In this document: piece by piece, positions 34,925 to 46,860 of the stretch | Layout of the letters: each line of letters starts with the position of its first letter | Numbering within the stretch: the stretch's first letter is position 1 | Assembly: GCF_910594005.1 (NCBI RefSeq) | Contig: NC_057817.1 | Location: 31,349,001 to 31,413,000, forward strand | From: Cervus elaphus | Lineage: Eukaryota > Chordata > Mammalia > Artiodactyla > Cervidae | Direction: 5' to 3' | Length of the DNA stretch: 64,000 nucleotides | Notes under the pieces: model-generated | What the model saw: only the letters and a program-made list of their open reading frames with translations | Databases searched by the model: none | Told to the model about the DNA's origin: nothing | Made by a program: the position numbers and the translations under genes

Positions 34925-35625
34925 CTTATAGGGGTGGTCCCTAACAGGCTGGCACTTGGCTCTGGGCTGATTAAGGCAGAGAAATATTGTTTCCTGGTGT
35001 ATAAGGGCTACATAGAGGAGATATGGCTCCAGATTGGTTAGTGTGTATTTTAAAGGTCTTCTCCCTACTAATTCCTTTGCTATCTTTAAGAATTAGCTAC
35101 CCCTGGTGAGAGGCAGACTCTCCCCTGCCAGAAAGTTTAAGATGTCAAAACATCACATTATACAGAAAATAAAAAATATAAACAGTGCACTGTGCCAACT
35201 CCTTCCTGGCAATTCTCAGTGCAAATTTTGCAAGCCAATTAAACATGTTTGTCACTGAATCTGAATGAATTCTGCCAACTTATCTACTTATTGCTTCATT
35301 TGATTATGCATGGTATCTAACAAAGGCTTGATTGCTAAGTAAGGAAACAATAGGCAGAAAGTCTCAATCTTGCTTAAGTAATTAATTTCATCAGCCACAA
35401 GACAGGAAGGCCAGAATGAACTAGCTGACTGAACCAGCAACTTTGAATAGTGATATTGATGCTAAGTTTGTGTCTCAGTGTCAGGTCAGAGCAAGTGAAC
35501 TTGGGCATTTTCTAGGTTAGCATAAGTTAGCTAACTGAGGACAGTGAAGGTAACAAGGCCTGAATATAGCACTCTTAAATAGAGCTTAATTACGTATTTG
35601 TAGAGGGGGAAAAGTAATCATCATC
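34925..35625. other. Intergenic, nothing recognised
   Basis: No supported gene or repeat. Confidence 0.3.
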
Positions 35626-35828
35626 CTTTGTGGCTCAGACGGTAAAGAATCTGTCTGCAACGTGGGAGACCTGGGTTCAATCCCTGGGTCAGGAAGATCC
35701 CCTGAGAAAGGGAATGGCCACCCACTCCAGTATTCTTGGCTGGAGAATTCCACGGACAGAGGAGTCTGGTGGGCTACAATCCACGAGGTTGCAAAGGGTC
35801 AGACATGACTTAGCGACTGAACAACAAG
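35626..35828 (+). mobile_element. Bov-tA SINE
   Basis: tttgtggctcagacggtaaa, gaaagggaatggccacccac, to gacatgacttagcgactgaa. Confidence 0.93.
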
Positions 35829-36577
35829 AGGCGGAAGAAGCAATCGTGACCCATTGAGATGGGTGCCTTCCCACAGCAGCACATCTGGAGTATCTCTGGG
35901 CTACCATCCTTGTGCTCTGCTTTTTACATTTTTAAAACTTTTACATATTTTAAAACATTTTAACATTATGTGACTTTTAGGAGAAGGGAGAAAAGAAAAA
36001 CCCAAATTCTCATCTTAATTAAAATTGTATCAAGTCTGTGATTACCTTGTGTCCCTCCCTCCATGGATGCTTTCCTTCACACATTCAACCAGTACCTTCA
36101 GAAATCTCAATTTCAAACAGTCTCCTACCACAGTCACCTCTTTATCTGATTCATTTAATTTAGTGTTCCTAAACCAACCATCTTTCACATGCATTGAGAA
36201 CACTAATCCTTTATGTCGACATTTTCATTCTCATGCCGCTCATATCTTTACTTCTCTCATGAACCAGGCAAGATTCATTCATTTAATCACCTTGGACAGT
36301 TTCTTAATTCCATAAACCATCTCTCCTTTCATTACTTTACATGTTTGAGATAAATGCAATGACTTATGCTCCACATATACCAAACAGGAGAAAAATCACA
36401 TAAGAGTGATAACTGGACTCAAATTTATAACCAAAAATCTAGACTCGACTTCATCTCTGCAACTAATCCAAAGTAGTTATTTGAAACATCAGTCTCCTCT
36501 CTGCACATCCACTGATGGCTTTACCTTTTACCTCTTGATAACATAGAGGCTATAAATAGGAAACTCCCTTCCCTTCT
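35829..36577. other. Intergenic, nothing recognised
   Basis: No supported gene. The 96-codon frame at 36025-36315 has no recognisable family. Confidence 0.3.
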
Positions 36578-36772
36578 GAGGGGTTCCCAGGTGGTGCTAG
36601 TGGTAAAGAACCTGCCTGCCAATGCAGGAGATGCAAGTAGGATCCCTGGGTCGGAAAGATCCCCAGGATGGGGAGATCCCCTGGAGAAGGGCATGGCAAC
36701 AGATTCCAGTATTTTTGTCTGGAAAATTCCATGGGCAGAGGAGCCTGGCGGGCTATAATCCATAGGGTTGCT
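36578..36772 (+). mobile_element. Bov-tA SINE, variant head
   Basis: Head reads ggttcccaggtggtgctagt with aatgcaggagatgcaagtag, a subfamily different from the ggctcag head of most copies here. The 3' end is truncated at ccatagggttgc. Confidence 0.88.
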
Positions 36773-37198
36773 TCCCTTCCAGACACAAACACTTCCCTAT
36801 ATCTTTCACCTCCCTCTTTGCTTTCCTTCCTCTTACTCAGGCATCCCTATTCCCAAGATAAACTCCTCTACTCTTTGTCTGGATCCCACTGACATTTCCT
36901 TTTGCAAAAAATTCAGTCATTCAACCTACATTAGCTATTTCTTTCTATATCCATCTAAATATTTTATTAAAGACTGAGCAGAATCAGACTGATCTAGGGT
37001 TAAGGGTTTAAAATATAAGAAAATCAAAGATACTACTGAGTATAGAGAGTTAGTGAAGATGGTTCAAAACTTGAAATTGGATCCCAGAGTCAAAAAATAA
37101 TGTGTATAGAGGAAGGATTTAAGACCCAGAGGAAATAGGTTAAAAAATGAGTTTTTTAAAACACTAATTTTTTTCCAAGGGTAAGTTTCCTCTTTTTG

Positions 37199-38166
37199 AC
37201 TGTGGAGAAACACAATAACCATCACCCAGTTCATTCTCCTAGGGCTGTCTGCTGACCCCCACATCCAGGCTGTTCAGTTTAGTTCAGTTCAGTTGCTCAG
37301 TCGTGTCCGACTCTTTGCGACCCCATGAATCGCAGCACGCCAGGCCTCCCTGTCCATCACCAACTCCCAGAGCTTACTCAAACTCATGTCCATCGAGTCG
37401 GTGATGCCATCCAGCCATCTCATCCTCTGTCGTCCCCTTCTCCTCCTGCCCCCAATCCCTCCCAGCATCAGGGTCTTTTCCAATGAGTCAGCTCTTCGCA
37501 TGAGGTAGCCAAAGTATCCAGGCTGTACGCTTGTGCTATTCCTGAGATTTACTTCCTAACCCTGATGAAGGATCTGGTGATGCTGCTGATGATCAGTGTT
37601 GATTACCATTCCCATGCACCTGTGTCTCCTTCCTGGCCATCTGCTACTTCTCAGTCTCAGTGCCCAAGTTTCTGGAAAATCTCTTGTCTGAAAAGAAGGC
37701 AGTCTTAGTAGCAGGTTGTGGCCCACATTTGTATTTGCCTCTGAGGGCACTGAATCCTTTCTGCTCTTAGCAATGGCCCAGGACCACTATGCTGACATTT
37801 GTCATTTTCTGTTATTGAGTCAGGTGATGAGAAACCAGCTCTATGTGGGACTGCTATTGGCCTTATGGGGCCTGGACTTTCCGGATGATTGCATCAGTAT
37901 CTTTGGAGCTGTCAGTTTAGAGTTTTGTGAGACCCACAGTATCACTCACTTCAGTTGTGAGCTGTCCTCTATCTTCCCTCTGGCCTGCTGTGATGTCTCC
38001 ACCAGTCTAACTGCCCTGGCCTGGTCTTATGTCATATGTAACCTTGGAACTGTCCTCCTTTCCATGACCACATTGTGTCCACCATTTTGAGCATCAGCTT
38101 CATCACAAAGCAGGAGTAAGGATTTCTTCATCTGTACTTCCCACCTCACTGCAGTCATCTTGGATA
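37199..38166 (+). pseudogene. Olfactory receptor pseudogene, OR8S1-like (OR-C)
   Basis: Clear OR exon with several lesions. The N-terminus reads ITQFILLGLSADPHIQAV, but the codon at the start position looks like TTG and the frame upstream has TGA. After codon about 25 a 242-bp antisense BovB fragment is inserted (37274-37515). Beyond it lie LMKDLVMLLMISVDYHSHAP, then a deletion removing the PMYFFL region, SFLAICYFSVSVPKFLENLL, and a frameshift just before 37716. From there an open frame carries LLLAMAQDHYADICHFLL (the MAYDRY motif eroded) through the ECL2 cysteines to TM5. Another frameshift falls near 38090, and homology stops in TM6 (SHLTAVIL, about 38166). TM7 and the C-terminus are absent. 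It cannot encode a receptor. Confidence 0.92.
37274..37515 (-). mobile_element. BovB 3'-end fragment inserted in OR-C
   Basis: Reverse BovB tail and ORF2 C-terminus (gttcagttgctcagtcgtgt, gccatccagccatctcatcc). Flanked by atccaggctgt at 37263-37273 and 37516-37526, an 11-bp target duplication, so it is an endonuclease-primed insertion into the receptor exon. Low divergence from other young BovB tails suggests it is recent. Confidence 0.93.
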
Positions 38167-38199
38167 AGTCTTAGATTTTTCACTCGAGCAAGTGGGTAG

Positions 38200-38960
38200 A
38201 TGGTAACATCATTTACTAAAATAAGCATGACTGGGAGAATTGCACATTAGAAGTGTGAAGATTAAGGATTTGATTTTTATTAGTTTGGCTGGTTGGTTTG
38301 TTGCATTTTGGCTAAACTGCTTACGATGCTTATTAGACATCAAAGTGGAATGTCAAGTTGTATGTATGTCAAGTTGAATGTCAAGTTGATGCTCTAGGGA
38401 GAGATCAGGGCTAATATTTGGGGTATATGTGGTATTTTGAGATATAAGATTAGCACAGAACATCTAAGGAAAATGAAAGGAAGAGGAGGTTCTGGGAATT
38501 AGCTCTGGAGCACTTCAGCATTTATAGTTCAAGTTGAGAATGACCCAACAAGAGAAACAGGAGTAGCAGCCATTAAGCAAGAAACAAAATCAGGAATCTT
38601 TGTGTCACAAAATCCAAGGAAAGAGAATGCTACAAGGAGGATAGAGAGGTCAGTTGTGTTGGATGCCATTGAAAATTCAAATAACAAGAAAACAGAAAAT
38701 TTACCATTGGATTTTGCAACATTGACTTTGGAAGTTGCTGGCAATATTGACAAGAAGTTTCGGCTAGCTGGAATAAAATGAGGAGAGAATGACAATTGGA
38801 AAAGTACAAAGAGCAACCATAGATAACTTTGTTGAGAAGTTTTGCTGTGAAGGAGATTGAGAAAATGAAGCAGTAGGTTTAAGGAAAGTCAAGGGGGTTT
38901 TTTGTTTCTGCTTCTTGCTTTTGATTTTGCTTTGTTTCTAAGAAGAGATAGTAAAGCTTG
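38200..38960 (+). repeat. Possible ancient mammalian interspersed repeat
   Basis: gagatcagggctaatatttg, gttggatgccattgaaaatt, ccattggattttgcaac and gagaagttttgctgtgaagg follow the order of a widespread old mammalian repeat whose name I cannot give with certainty. No gene. Confidence 0.35.
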
Positions 38961-39166
38961 TTTAGGTGTTTGTGAAAACGGTCACATAGGTAATATAATA
39001 TCAAAATTTGGAGCAGGATTATGGCAAAGAAACTTAAGCTGATGGAATAGAGCTCCTAAGGAAGTTCAAACAGAAGTGAATGGCCACTTAATGGGAGATG
39101 CTATATGGGACTCATGCATCAGGTTGGAGATTGAAATAAAATGACCCACGCTATCCTTTATGCTCC

Positions 39167-39263
39167 ATAGAATTCTATGAAGAATAAACATAAGAATTCT
39201 AAAAGTAAGGTTTCTAGAATTTTAAAAGCATTCTAAAAGAATTCATAGAATTCTAAAAGTAAG
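39167..39263. repeat. Local irregular repeats of an aattctaaaag unit
   Basis: Copies of agaattctaaaag or close variants occur about five times in 100 bases (e.g. 39194, 39228, 39247), together with agaattctatg-type self-complementary pieces. The rest of 38961-40262 has no recognised gene. Confidence 0.6.
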
Positions 39264-40265
39264 ACTTGTTTGCATATATGTGAGAGAGTGTGGGTAGGAG
39301 TATGTATGCCTGTAAGTGTACATTAAGGTCCAGTTTTGTCAAACCTGAGGAAGCCCCAGGCTGCTCTCTGGCTAGCAGAAGGGTTTACAAGCCCTCCCAC
39401 AATAGTGGCAGGAATGCCAGGGGTCTAGATGACTGACTGCTGCTGTTTTCCCATGAGTACAGATTAATTCCCAGCTCCCTGGGGCCCTCATTGCTTCCTC
39501 TCACTTTTTAAGAACCAGCCTGGCATATGGGTACCAAGTAGAAAAAGACTAGAGAAAATGATAGAATCACACAAACTGGCCAGGAGCCCTCCTTAGAACC
39601 AAAAGAGTTTAAGAGGAAGAAAAACGAAGAAAAGGAGGATGGCTAAAGCTTCTTAACAGGTACTGACTCAAATCAGAGCCCACGCATCCAAACATTTTAG
39701 GCTTTATCCAAAACTAAACATAAGATGACTATTTGCATTGAACACAGTTTTCAACTGGTTGGGAAAGAAAACCAGCTTTTCCTGGAACCTAACTGAGTTC
39801 TTTGAGCAGCCCACATCATTTGTCTTTCAAAGTGACGCAGAAGGCAAGTTAGAGTGAGACTCCACAGTCTGTCTCAGTCCTTCCCAACCCACCAGATGTG
39901 AGGGATCATACTAGGCAACTGTTCCAGACCTTTCATTGTACAGCAGGGGGAACTGAGCTGAAGAAGAAGAAGCAAAAAATGCCTTGCCAAATTCACAGAA
40001 GCAGGTCATGACAGATCTGGGATGAAATATTTACAAGGTTGAGTAATTTGTCACTTTGTTAATCCATAATCTGTCCTTTCCCTTCGCTTACAAAATGAAG
40101 TTTACAATTCTTTCGAGATTGAATGGATGAGGGAGCTATAATTTCTGGGTGGGCAGCTGAATGGAACATTTTTGAATTATGGGTAGTAACAGTGAGTTTG
40201 GAAGATTTTGTAGCTAAATGCCAGAATCTTAAGCTGAAAGTAATTTGAGAGGACATTTAGTTCAG

Positions 40266-40470
40266 GGGCTTCCCTGGTGGCTCAGACAGTGAAGAATCTG
40301 CCTGCAATGTGGGGGACCTGGGTTCAGTCTCTGGGTTGGGAAAATCCTCTGCAGAGGGAACTGGCAACCCACTCCAGTATTTTTGCCTGGAGAATCCTAT
40401 GGACAGAGGAGCCTGGCAGGCTGCAATCCATGGGGTTGCAAAGAGATGGATACGACAGTGACTAACCCTT
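40266..40470 (+). mobile_element. Bov-tA SINE
   Basis: ggcttccctggtggctcaga to gagatggatacgacagtgac, complete with scattered changes. Confidence 0.93.
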
Positions 40471-40834
40471 TTTTGTAGTGCAGGGCCCCATCTCCAAGCA
40501 AGACCAAATCTGTAGAAAGCACAGCCAAATTGCACAGCTCCTTAGAATTTTTCAGAAACAAAGCAAGATCTGTAACTCTCCTTTTCATTCTTGTCACAAA
40601 ACAAAATTTTTTGAAAGTTTTTGTTATCTAAAAGCCTAAATGGCTTGTAGCTACAAAGATTTGCTCAGGGAGACCACAAAGTCTGCAACTAGCATGAGAA
40701 AAGGAGAAGAGAGAACATCTTTGATATCCTTTTCTTCCTACTCCACAAGAGCACTGCTCCTGTCTTCACTTCCAGACGTTCTCTTCCTTTAAAAAGCTTA
40801 ATTCTTTCCTTTTTTTAATATGTATATTTTTAAA

Positions 40835-40950
40835 ATCTTTATTGAATTTGTTACAATATTGATTCTGTTGTTTATACTTTTTTTGGGGGGGTGGGGGTGG
40901 CCACAAGGCATGTGGAATCCTAGTTTTCTGACCAGGGAATTCCCTTTCTT
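40835..40950 (-). mobile_element. CHR-type SINE fragment
   Basis: tttattgaatttgttacaat, ggccacaaggcatgtggaat and ctgaccaggga match the reverse of a CHR-family 3' half. Confidence 0.65.
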
Positions 40951-42465
40951 TCCTTTTCTACCAGGGACTTTTCACTAGCCTTCAGCCTTTGGCCTCAGGA
41001 CCAAATCCTCCAGCAATGTCTCCTAGACCACAAATTTGGGATTAAAGATCTGGTAGGGAACATATAATATTAACAGTAAACATACTAATTAGTAAACAAA
41101 CTAATAAGTAAACATACTAATAGAAAAATCAAATTACTTGAGCCATTTCCATTCTTCAGCTGAGCCTCTAAGACACCTTCTTAAAGAAATGGCTTCTCAG
41201 ACCAAGTTTAATCTTCTTTGAGAATATAAGAGGCAGAAACAGGGTGGGAAGAGAAGGAGATGCATGTATTTTGTTGGAATTTGGCTTAATTAATTGCTGA
41301 GTTTGAAGCAAAAGGGTAGAACGTGGATTGCTTGTTACCCCCATAAAGATATTTTTCATTAAAAGTATAAAAACCATGTTGTTAAAAATGCAAAATCATG
41401 ACAGTAGTTCACTCTGCTGTTTATTTTTCCATTGTTAACTCTACATAAGCCCCATTATATGCATATTTTTACATAATTTAATGAATTAATACTAATCAGG
41501 TATTCTGATCTTTTTACTAGATATCATGAATATTTTGTTTCTGTCTCTCCCCTATAATTATCATTTTAATCATTAGATAATATTCTACATTTGTTTCTAC
41601 AACAATACAGTAGCTATTCACCAGTTATTTGATCTTTTAGGTTGATCCTTGAATTACTGTCTTGAAAATAACACTGGAATATAATTTTCACACATTGTCA
41701 TTCCTCTCCTTTGAATTATTTAAGATAAATTTCCAAAAGAGAGAACTTAGATTTCACATTGCCAAAATTATTGTACCAAACATAATATTACGAACAAGGT
41801 ATAAGGTCATATATGACTCACCAAATCTTGCCAGCACTGGATATGAGAATTTAAAGTAGTTAATTTCCATTTAAGTAGATGTAGAACACTATCATCATCT
41901 GGCTTCAATTTACAAATAGAGCAGAGGTTTCCCATATATTTTTCTAGCATATGCCTAGGAGTTTAGGCTAGTCATGCCTTCACCACTTAAATTTTGTCCA
42001 AGGAATTGCAGCAGCTAGAAACCATGGTAGAGAGAACCTGCATATGGACAGGTCACAGAAAGCTTCTGGAGTCATTCAATGCTAGATGATGAATCCCAAA
42101 GGGTAAATACTATAGAGGGAGAGGGAAATTTTAAAATATTGAGGAGACAATGAAAAAATGTGTTAGGTAAAAACTGGGGAGACCTCCCTGTACCCAGCAG
42201 TATGCTTAGACTAAACTAAGAAAAATCAATTGACTTGTTAAAGATCATGAGCTACTTAAGTTAGTTCTTGTCTGAAATAGTGTTCATACATTAGTAAATT
42301 GCTTTTGTTTTGCAATCAATTTTATTCCATTAAGGATGTGTTGTTATCCCTATTTTTTCCAACAGTGTAACCAGTCCTCTCTGAACTGCAAATCCTAAGT
42401 TGCCAAATTAAACCAACAGTTGTTGGCATTAGGACCGGACTTTAAGGCCTATTTCTATATAGTTC
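40951..42465. other. Intergenic, nothing recognised
   Basis: About 1.5 kb without supported gene; 41400-41880 has an old antisense LINE feel but nothing I can name. Confidence 0.3.
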
Positions 42466-42469
42466 ATCA

Positions 42470-42600
42470 TGTAAACCTTGGTAGATAACACAAGTGAGAA
42501 AACAGAGATTCAGATTTGCCTCCTTGCCCAAAGTCTGACTGCCTGCAGAGTAGCTGAGAATCCCATCAAGGTCCTCTGACTCTGTTCAGGCCCATTACCA
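42470..42600 (-). mobile_element. MIR SINE remnant
   Basis: gtgagaaaacagagattcag, ttgcccaaagtctgactgcc and gcagagtagctgagaatccc in reverse MIR order. Confidence 0.5.
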
Positions 42601-42811
42601 TCCATTCAAGAAAGCCACAGAGACCTCAAACTAGCTCCTTCCTTCAAAGAGCTCCTTTCTAACCAGGCCATAGAGTGTATGTGATATCCCACTGCCAGTA
42701 CAACCTATGGTCTCACCAGTGGGGTTGCCTATGGATCATATGGTTATTCATTTCATTAATTGTTTTACTTAATAATCAAAAATATTTTTATGATCTCCTA
42801 TATATAGCATA

Positions 42812-43010
42812 AGGCTTACCCTGTGGCTCAGATGGCAAGGAATCTGCCTGCAATGCAAAAGACCTGGGTTCAATCCCTAGATTGGGAAGATTCCATGGAG
42901 AAGGAAATGGCAGCCTACTCCAGTATTCTTGCCTGGAGAATCCCATGGACAGAGGAGCCTGGCAGGCTATAGTCCACGGAGTCACGGGGTCAGACACGAC
43001 TGAGTGATTA
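42812..43010 (+). mobile_element. Bov-tA SINE
   Basis: cttaccctgtggctcagatg to gggtcagacacgactgagtg. Imperfect short repeats (tatatatag / ctatatgtag) flank it. Confidence 0.92.
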
Positions 43011-43084
43011 ATGCTTTCTATATGTAGTACATTAAAAATAGAACAAGCTTATGTAAAATCTAGCTTTGTGGTGTTTTTATATGT

Positions 43085-43700
43085 TTATTTTATAAGACTT
43101 AACTATGTACCTACTAAGTGCCAGGCACTGTGCTGAACTCTGAGGAGATAATGATGACTATACCGACATAGTCACTGTCTTCATAGAACTTACTCAAAAA
43201 TTAAGATAGCTGTGAAACAAATTCATTCAGTCACTCAATACATACACACTGAGCCCTTTTTACACGTTGGGCACTTGGCATTCTTTTCAGTGCTAGAGAT
43301 GGAGTATTGACCAAAACAGACCAAATCTTTGAGTTTACATTTCAGTAGAAAAGAAAATTGATAATCAGTGTATTATAAAATACCAGATATTGGCATGTGC
43401 TGTGAAGACAAAGCAAGGTAATAAGACAGAGGTAGTCTGTAGGGGTGGGGACAGGCTGAGGGAGATTGGGAAAATCTTTCTTACATAGTCTAAAAAGGTC
43501 TTATTTTTACAGCTATAATAAGTATAATAAATGAAAAACAAGTATATCCCCCCTCCCCCCAAAAAAGTTATTGTGTCAGGAGCAAAGACTTCCCTGAGGA
43601 AATGACCCTTGAGCTAAGATGTGACGGCTGTTAGCAGGATAGGCAGAGAAAGAGAAGCAGGAATGATGTGGGGCAGGGTTGGGGGGCCGGGGTGGTGGTT
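43085..43700 (+). repeat. Ancient mammalian repeat, unnamed
   Basis: agtgccaggcactgtgctga, ccaaaacagaccaaatcttt, tgtgctgtgaagacaaagca and tccctgaggaaatgaccctt occur in the order of a common old mammalian interspersed repeat. Strongly decayed; no coding content. Confidence 0.4.
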
Positions 43701-43714
43701 GGTGAGTGGTGGAG

Positions 43715-43805
43715 CTGGAGGAAGAGGTTATAGGTCACTTCCCCTCTTTGGGCCTCAGTCTCCTCACCTATAAACAGAGGGCACTGAGTCCCGTGACCTC
43801 CAGGG
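43715..43805 (+). mobile_element. MIR core fragment
   Basis: ggtcacttcccctctttggg and cctcagtctcctcacctata are the conserved MIR core and 3' part. Confidence 0.65.
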
Positions 43806-44189
43806 GACCCTTCAGAGCAGACAGATCCATGACTGACCATGCTGAATGAGCGCAGGGACCTTTGTGAGTTTCTCTTCCTCTCTTTTCATTAAATTTCTCT
43901 GTTATATGAAACTCTGTCCTAGAGTGCATCTTCTTATGAGTGGGCTGTCAGTGGCTAAGCTTGTTAATGATTCTTTGACTCATCTATTCAGCCCGAATAA
44001 TTTTCCTGAACTTCAGGACTCTAGCTCTAAGTGCCTGAATGTCTCATCACTGTCTCACAGGCTCATCAACTACAACATATTCAAAACTGAGTATCCTCTT
44101 TCCCTCAAACATGCTGCTTTTCCTGGGTCACCTATTTTAATAAATGAGACCCCTCAGTCTCCAAAGACAGAAACCTGAGAATCATTTTT

Positions 44190-44335
44190 TTTTATTATTT
44201 TATCCTATCATTGAATTGATGATTAAATTCTTTTTTGTTTGTTTTTTGGGTTTTTTTTTAACTGTGCCAGGGATCAAACTCGGCCCTGAAAGTGAAAGCA
44301 CCAGGTCCTAACCACTGGATAAACAGGAAATTCTT
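44190..44335 (-). mobile_element. CHR-type SINE fragment, decayed
   Basis: tgccagggatcaaactcggc and aggtcctaaccactggataa are the reverse of the CHR head. T-rich flank on the left. Confidence 0.5.
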
Positions 44336-44368
44336 GAAATCTTTTTGAATACAACTAATGATGTCTTT

Positions 44369-44571
44369 CAGGCTTCCCATGTAGCTCAGCTGGTAAAGAA
44401 TCTGCCTGCAATGTGAGAGACCTGGGTTCGATCCCTGGGTTGGGAAGATCCCCTGGAGGAAGGCATGGCATTCTTGCTTGGAGAGTCCCCATAGACAGAG
44501 GAGCCTGGCGGGCTATAGTCCATGGGGTCGCAAAGAGTTGGACTCGACTGAACGACTAAGCACAGCACAAG
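44369..44571 (+). mobile_element. Bov-tA SINE with target duplication
   Basis: ggcttcccatgtagctcagc to actcgactgaacgactaagc. Flanked by gatgtcttt at 44360-44368 and 44572-44580. Confidence 0.93.
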
Positions 44572-44639
44572 GATGTCTTTTGAATATGTCTCCTCTCATT
44601 TGCCCTCATTGCTGCAGCCTCTGTTAACCCCTTATCATC

Positions 44640-45010
44640 TCTGACCAGGGCTGGTGCAATGCTCTCCCAATTCTCCTTCAACAGATTTTCTTATGAATTA
44701 CAACCTCACTTCCTTCAAATTTTTGTTCAAGTGACACTGTCTCAGTCCTTCCCTGACTATCTTAAATTGCAAACCTCACTGCCCTCCTCTATCCCATTAA
44801 CAATCTCTCTTTCCCTGATCTATTATTTTAAATGGCACATAGCATCTTCTAACACATTATACTTATTTATTATTACACCTATTATTTCTTATCTGTTTTT
44901 CCTGACTGGAAGGTAAACTCTGATATGTTTAATGGTGCACCCTAGGAGTCTAGAAGCATGCCTGGCACATAGAAGTTACTCAGTACGTGTGTATTGAATG
45001 GATGAGTTAA
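44640..45010 (+). mobile_element. L2 LINE 3' end
   Basis: cagtccttccctgactatct, gactggaaggtaaactctga and gcatgcctggcacatagaag, then gtattgaatggatgag: characteristic order of the L2 3' terminus. Confidence 0.75.
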
Positions 45011-45179
45011 TTGCCCTGACTATATGCTCTATTGCTTATCTTCCACATGTCCATTGGGTGAATATTTCTAAACTACCAATCTTATCACATGACCCACATG
45101 CTTGGTATTACATGCCTCCTTACATCACCCTGTACCCACCCAAACCAAGCTGATGAAGTTCCTCAGAGATGTACTATTA

Positions 45180-45530
45180 GCATATGTTTCCTTGTATTTG
45201 ATTACATCATTTCCTCTGCCTGGAATGCCACCTTCCATTTTGTCCCCATAGTGGAGTAAATTTCAGTCAGGATTAAGTATTTTTACCTCTTCTTTGAAGG
45301 TTTACCATGTTATCTAGAGATGACTGATTCACATTTGTACCACCACTGTATCCTGTGCATTATGTTATTATAGCCTTTATTTTGCTTCTCTACGTGTCTG
45401 TCTGCCCCTGTTAAATTATATTTCTTTAAGGGCAGCAATCATGCCATGTGCAACTTTCTATCCTTGGGATCTGGTACAGTGCCCAGTACTTGGATGCTTA
45501 TTAAATATTTCCTGAGTAAATGAGTATTAA
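45180..45530 (+). mobile_element. L2 LINE 3' end
   Basis: cctctgcctggaatgccacc, ccactgtatcctgtgcatta, ggcagcaatcatgccatgtg and tgcccagtacttggatgctt: a second L2 end in the same orientation. Both lie within 1.2 kb upstream of OR-D. Confidence 0.7.
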
Positions 45531-45723
45531 AGATTAAAGAAGCAATTATGGGGGATAGACTTTGGAAGGCTGCATGCCGCCAGAATTGAAGTAGTGATGG
45601 GGGTGCCGAGTGTGACAAAGAGGGAAACTCCTTGGCTTCATAGTTTTTATTTATACCTTTAAGCTGTTAAGTTACATTTTTCACAGGAGAGGGAGTCCTA
45701 TTCACCTGGAATGACTCAACTGC

Positions 45724-45740
45724 ATTATATTTCTTTTTAG
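45724..45740 (+). other. Probable 3' splice site before OR-D coding exon
   Basis: Pyrimidine-rich tract ending in TTTTTAG at 45740, 13 bases before the ATG. Confidence 0.6.
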
Positions 45741-45753
45741 GGCATCTCTAATC

Positions 45754-46665
45754 ATGAAAAATCTCACCATCATTACTGAGTTTGTCCTCATGGGATTTTC
45801 CAGAAATCCCCACATCCTGAACATGCTTTTTGCATTATTCCTGGTGATATACCTCCTGACCCTGATGGGGAACCTGGTGATGATCCTGGTGATCAGAACT
45901 GATTCTCATCTTAAGACACCCATGTATTTCTTCCTAGGTCACCTGTCATTTCTGGATCTCTCCCTTTCTTCAATAACCACGCCCAAGATGCTGGAGAACT
46001 TGTTAACTCAAAAGAAAACTATCTCTGTGTGGGGCTGCATGGCCCAGAGTTTCTTTCTCATACTCTCTGGGAGCACAGAGGCCTGCCTGCTCTCTGCCAT
46101 GGCCTATGACCGCTATGCTGCCATCTGCCACCCTCTGCTATACAGTGTGATTGTGAACAGGCCTCTGTGTGTTGGGATAGTGACTGCAGCTTGGGCAGTG
46201 GGGTTCCTAAACTTGCTGCCAAACAGTCTTTTCACTTACAACTTACATTTCTGTGGCCCCAATGTCATCCCTCACTTCTGCTGTGAGCTGCCTTCACTCT
46301 TCCCTCTGTCCTGCACTGATCCTACTGCCAATGAGGCCCTTCTTGCTGGGTCATGTGCGTTGTTAGGATTTGTGACATTTCCCCTGATTCTTTTCTCTTA
46401 TTCTAGAGTAATCTCTGCCATCATAAGCATCCCTTCTTCTGGGGGTCAAGGCAAAGCCTTCTCTACATGTTCCTCCCACCTCACTGTGGTGCTTTTGTTC
46501 TATGGGACAGCCTTATTTAGGTACATGACCCGTCTCTCGGGCTCCCTGTTGGAGCAAGTGGTCTCTATTCAGTACAGTGTGATCACATCCTTGTTAAACC
46601 CCCTCATCTACAGCCTCAAGAACCAGGAGGTGAAGATAGCCCTGCATAGAGTGTTGAAGCAATAA
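45754..46665 (+). CDS. Olfactory receptor, OR8-family, OR8S-like (OR-D)
   Basis: Intact single-exon odorant receptor of 303 residues, shorter than OR-A and OR-B mainly because of a shorter C-terminal tail (ALHRVLKQ) and N-terminus. Visible: glycosylation site NLT (3-5), TM1 GNL, TPMYFFLGHLSFLDL, MAYDRYAAICHP (from 116), the ECL2 set of cysteines (HFCGPN, PHFCCELPSL, PLSC), KAFSTCSSHL in TM6 and NPLIYSLKNQEVK in TM7. The ATG chosen is the first after the splice acceptor and gives the normal OR N-terminal length. It is most like OR-E (about 85% identical in the 3' third at DNA level by eye, lower near the N-terminus). Neighbours are L2 remnants upstream and sequence I cannot classify downstream. 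Ligand unknown; expression is expected in olfactory sensory neurons by family knowledge. Confidence 0.95.
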   Translation: MKNLTIITEFVLMGFSRNPHILNMLFALFLVIYLLTLMGNLVMILVIRTDSHLKTPMYFFLGHLSFLDLSLSSITTPKMLENLLTQKKTISVWGCMAQSFFLILSGSTEACLLSAMAYDRYAAICHPLLYSVIVNRPLCVGIVTAAWAVGFLNLLPNSLFTYNLHFCGPNVIPHFCCELPSLFPLSCTDPTANEALLAGSCALLGFVTFPLILFSYSRVISAIISIPSSGGQGKAFSTCSSHLTVVLLFYGTALFRYMTRLSGSLLEQVVSIQYSVITSLLNPLIYSLKNQEVKIALHRVLKQ

Positions 46666-46860
46666 ATGTGCCCCTCTGTATGTGGGGGATTCATGTTACC
46701 TTTGGTCTGAAGACAATGAAAAAGCATAGTCAGGGGCTTTAGAGCATTAATGGCTAACTTGGTCACTTTAGAAATTTGCCATTTGATGAATATAACCTCT
46801 TGGGTGTGGGTAATAGAGTTCTAAATGTGTGATTGCTTATTTTATTGTATTTGATAGGAA

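Noticed and set aside
36025..36315. 96-codon open frame
   Set aside because: No recognisable family, no supporting context, and composition like surrounding non-coding DNA.
43846..44178. 110-codon open frame
   Set aside because: No domain, signal peptide or splice context; it overlaps decayed repeat sequence and is within chance length.
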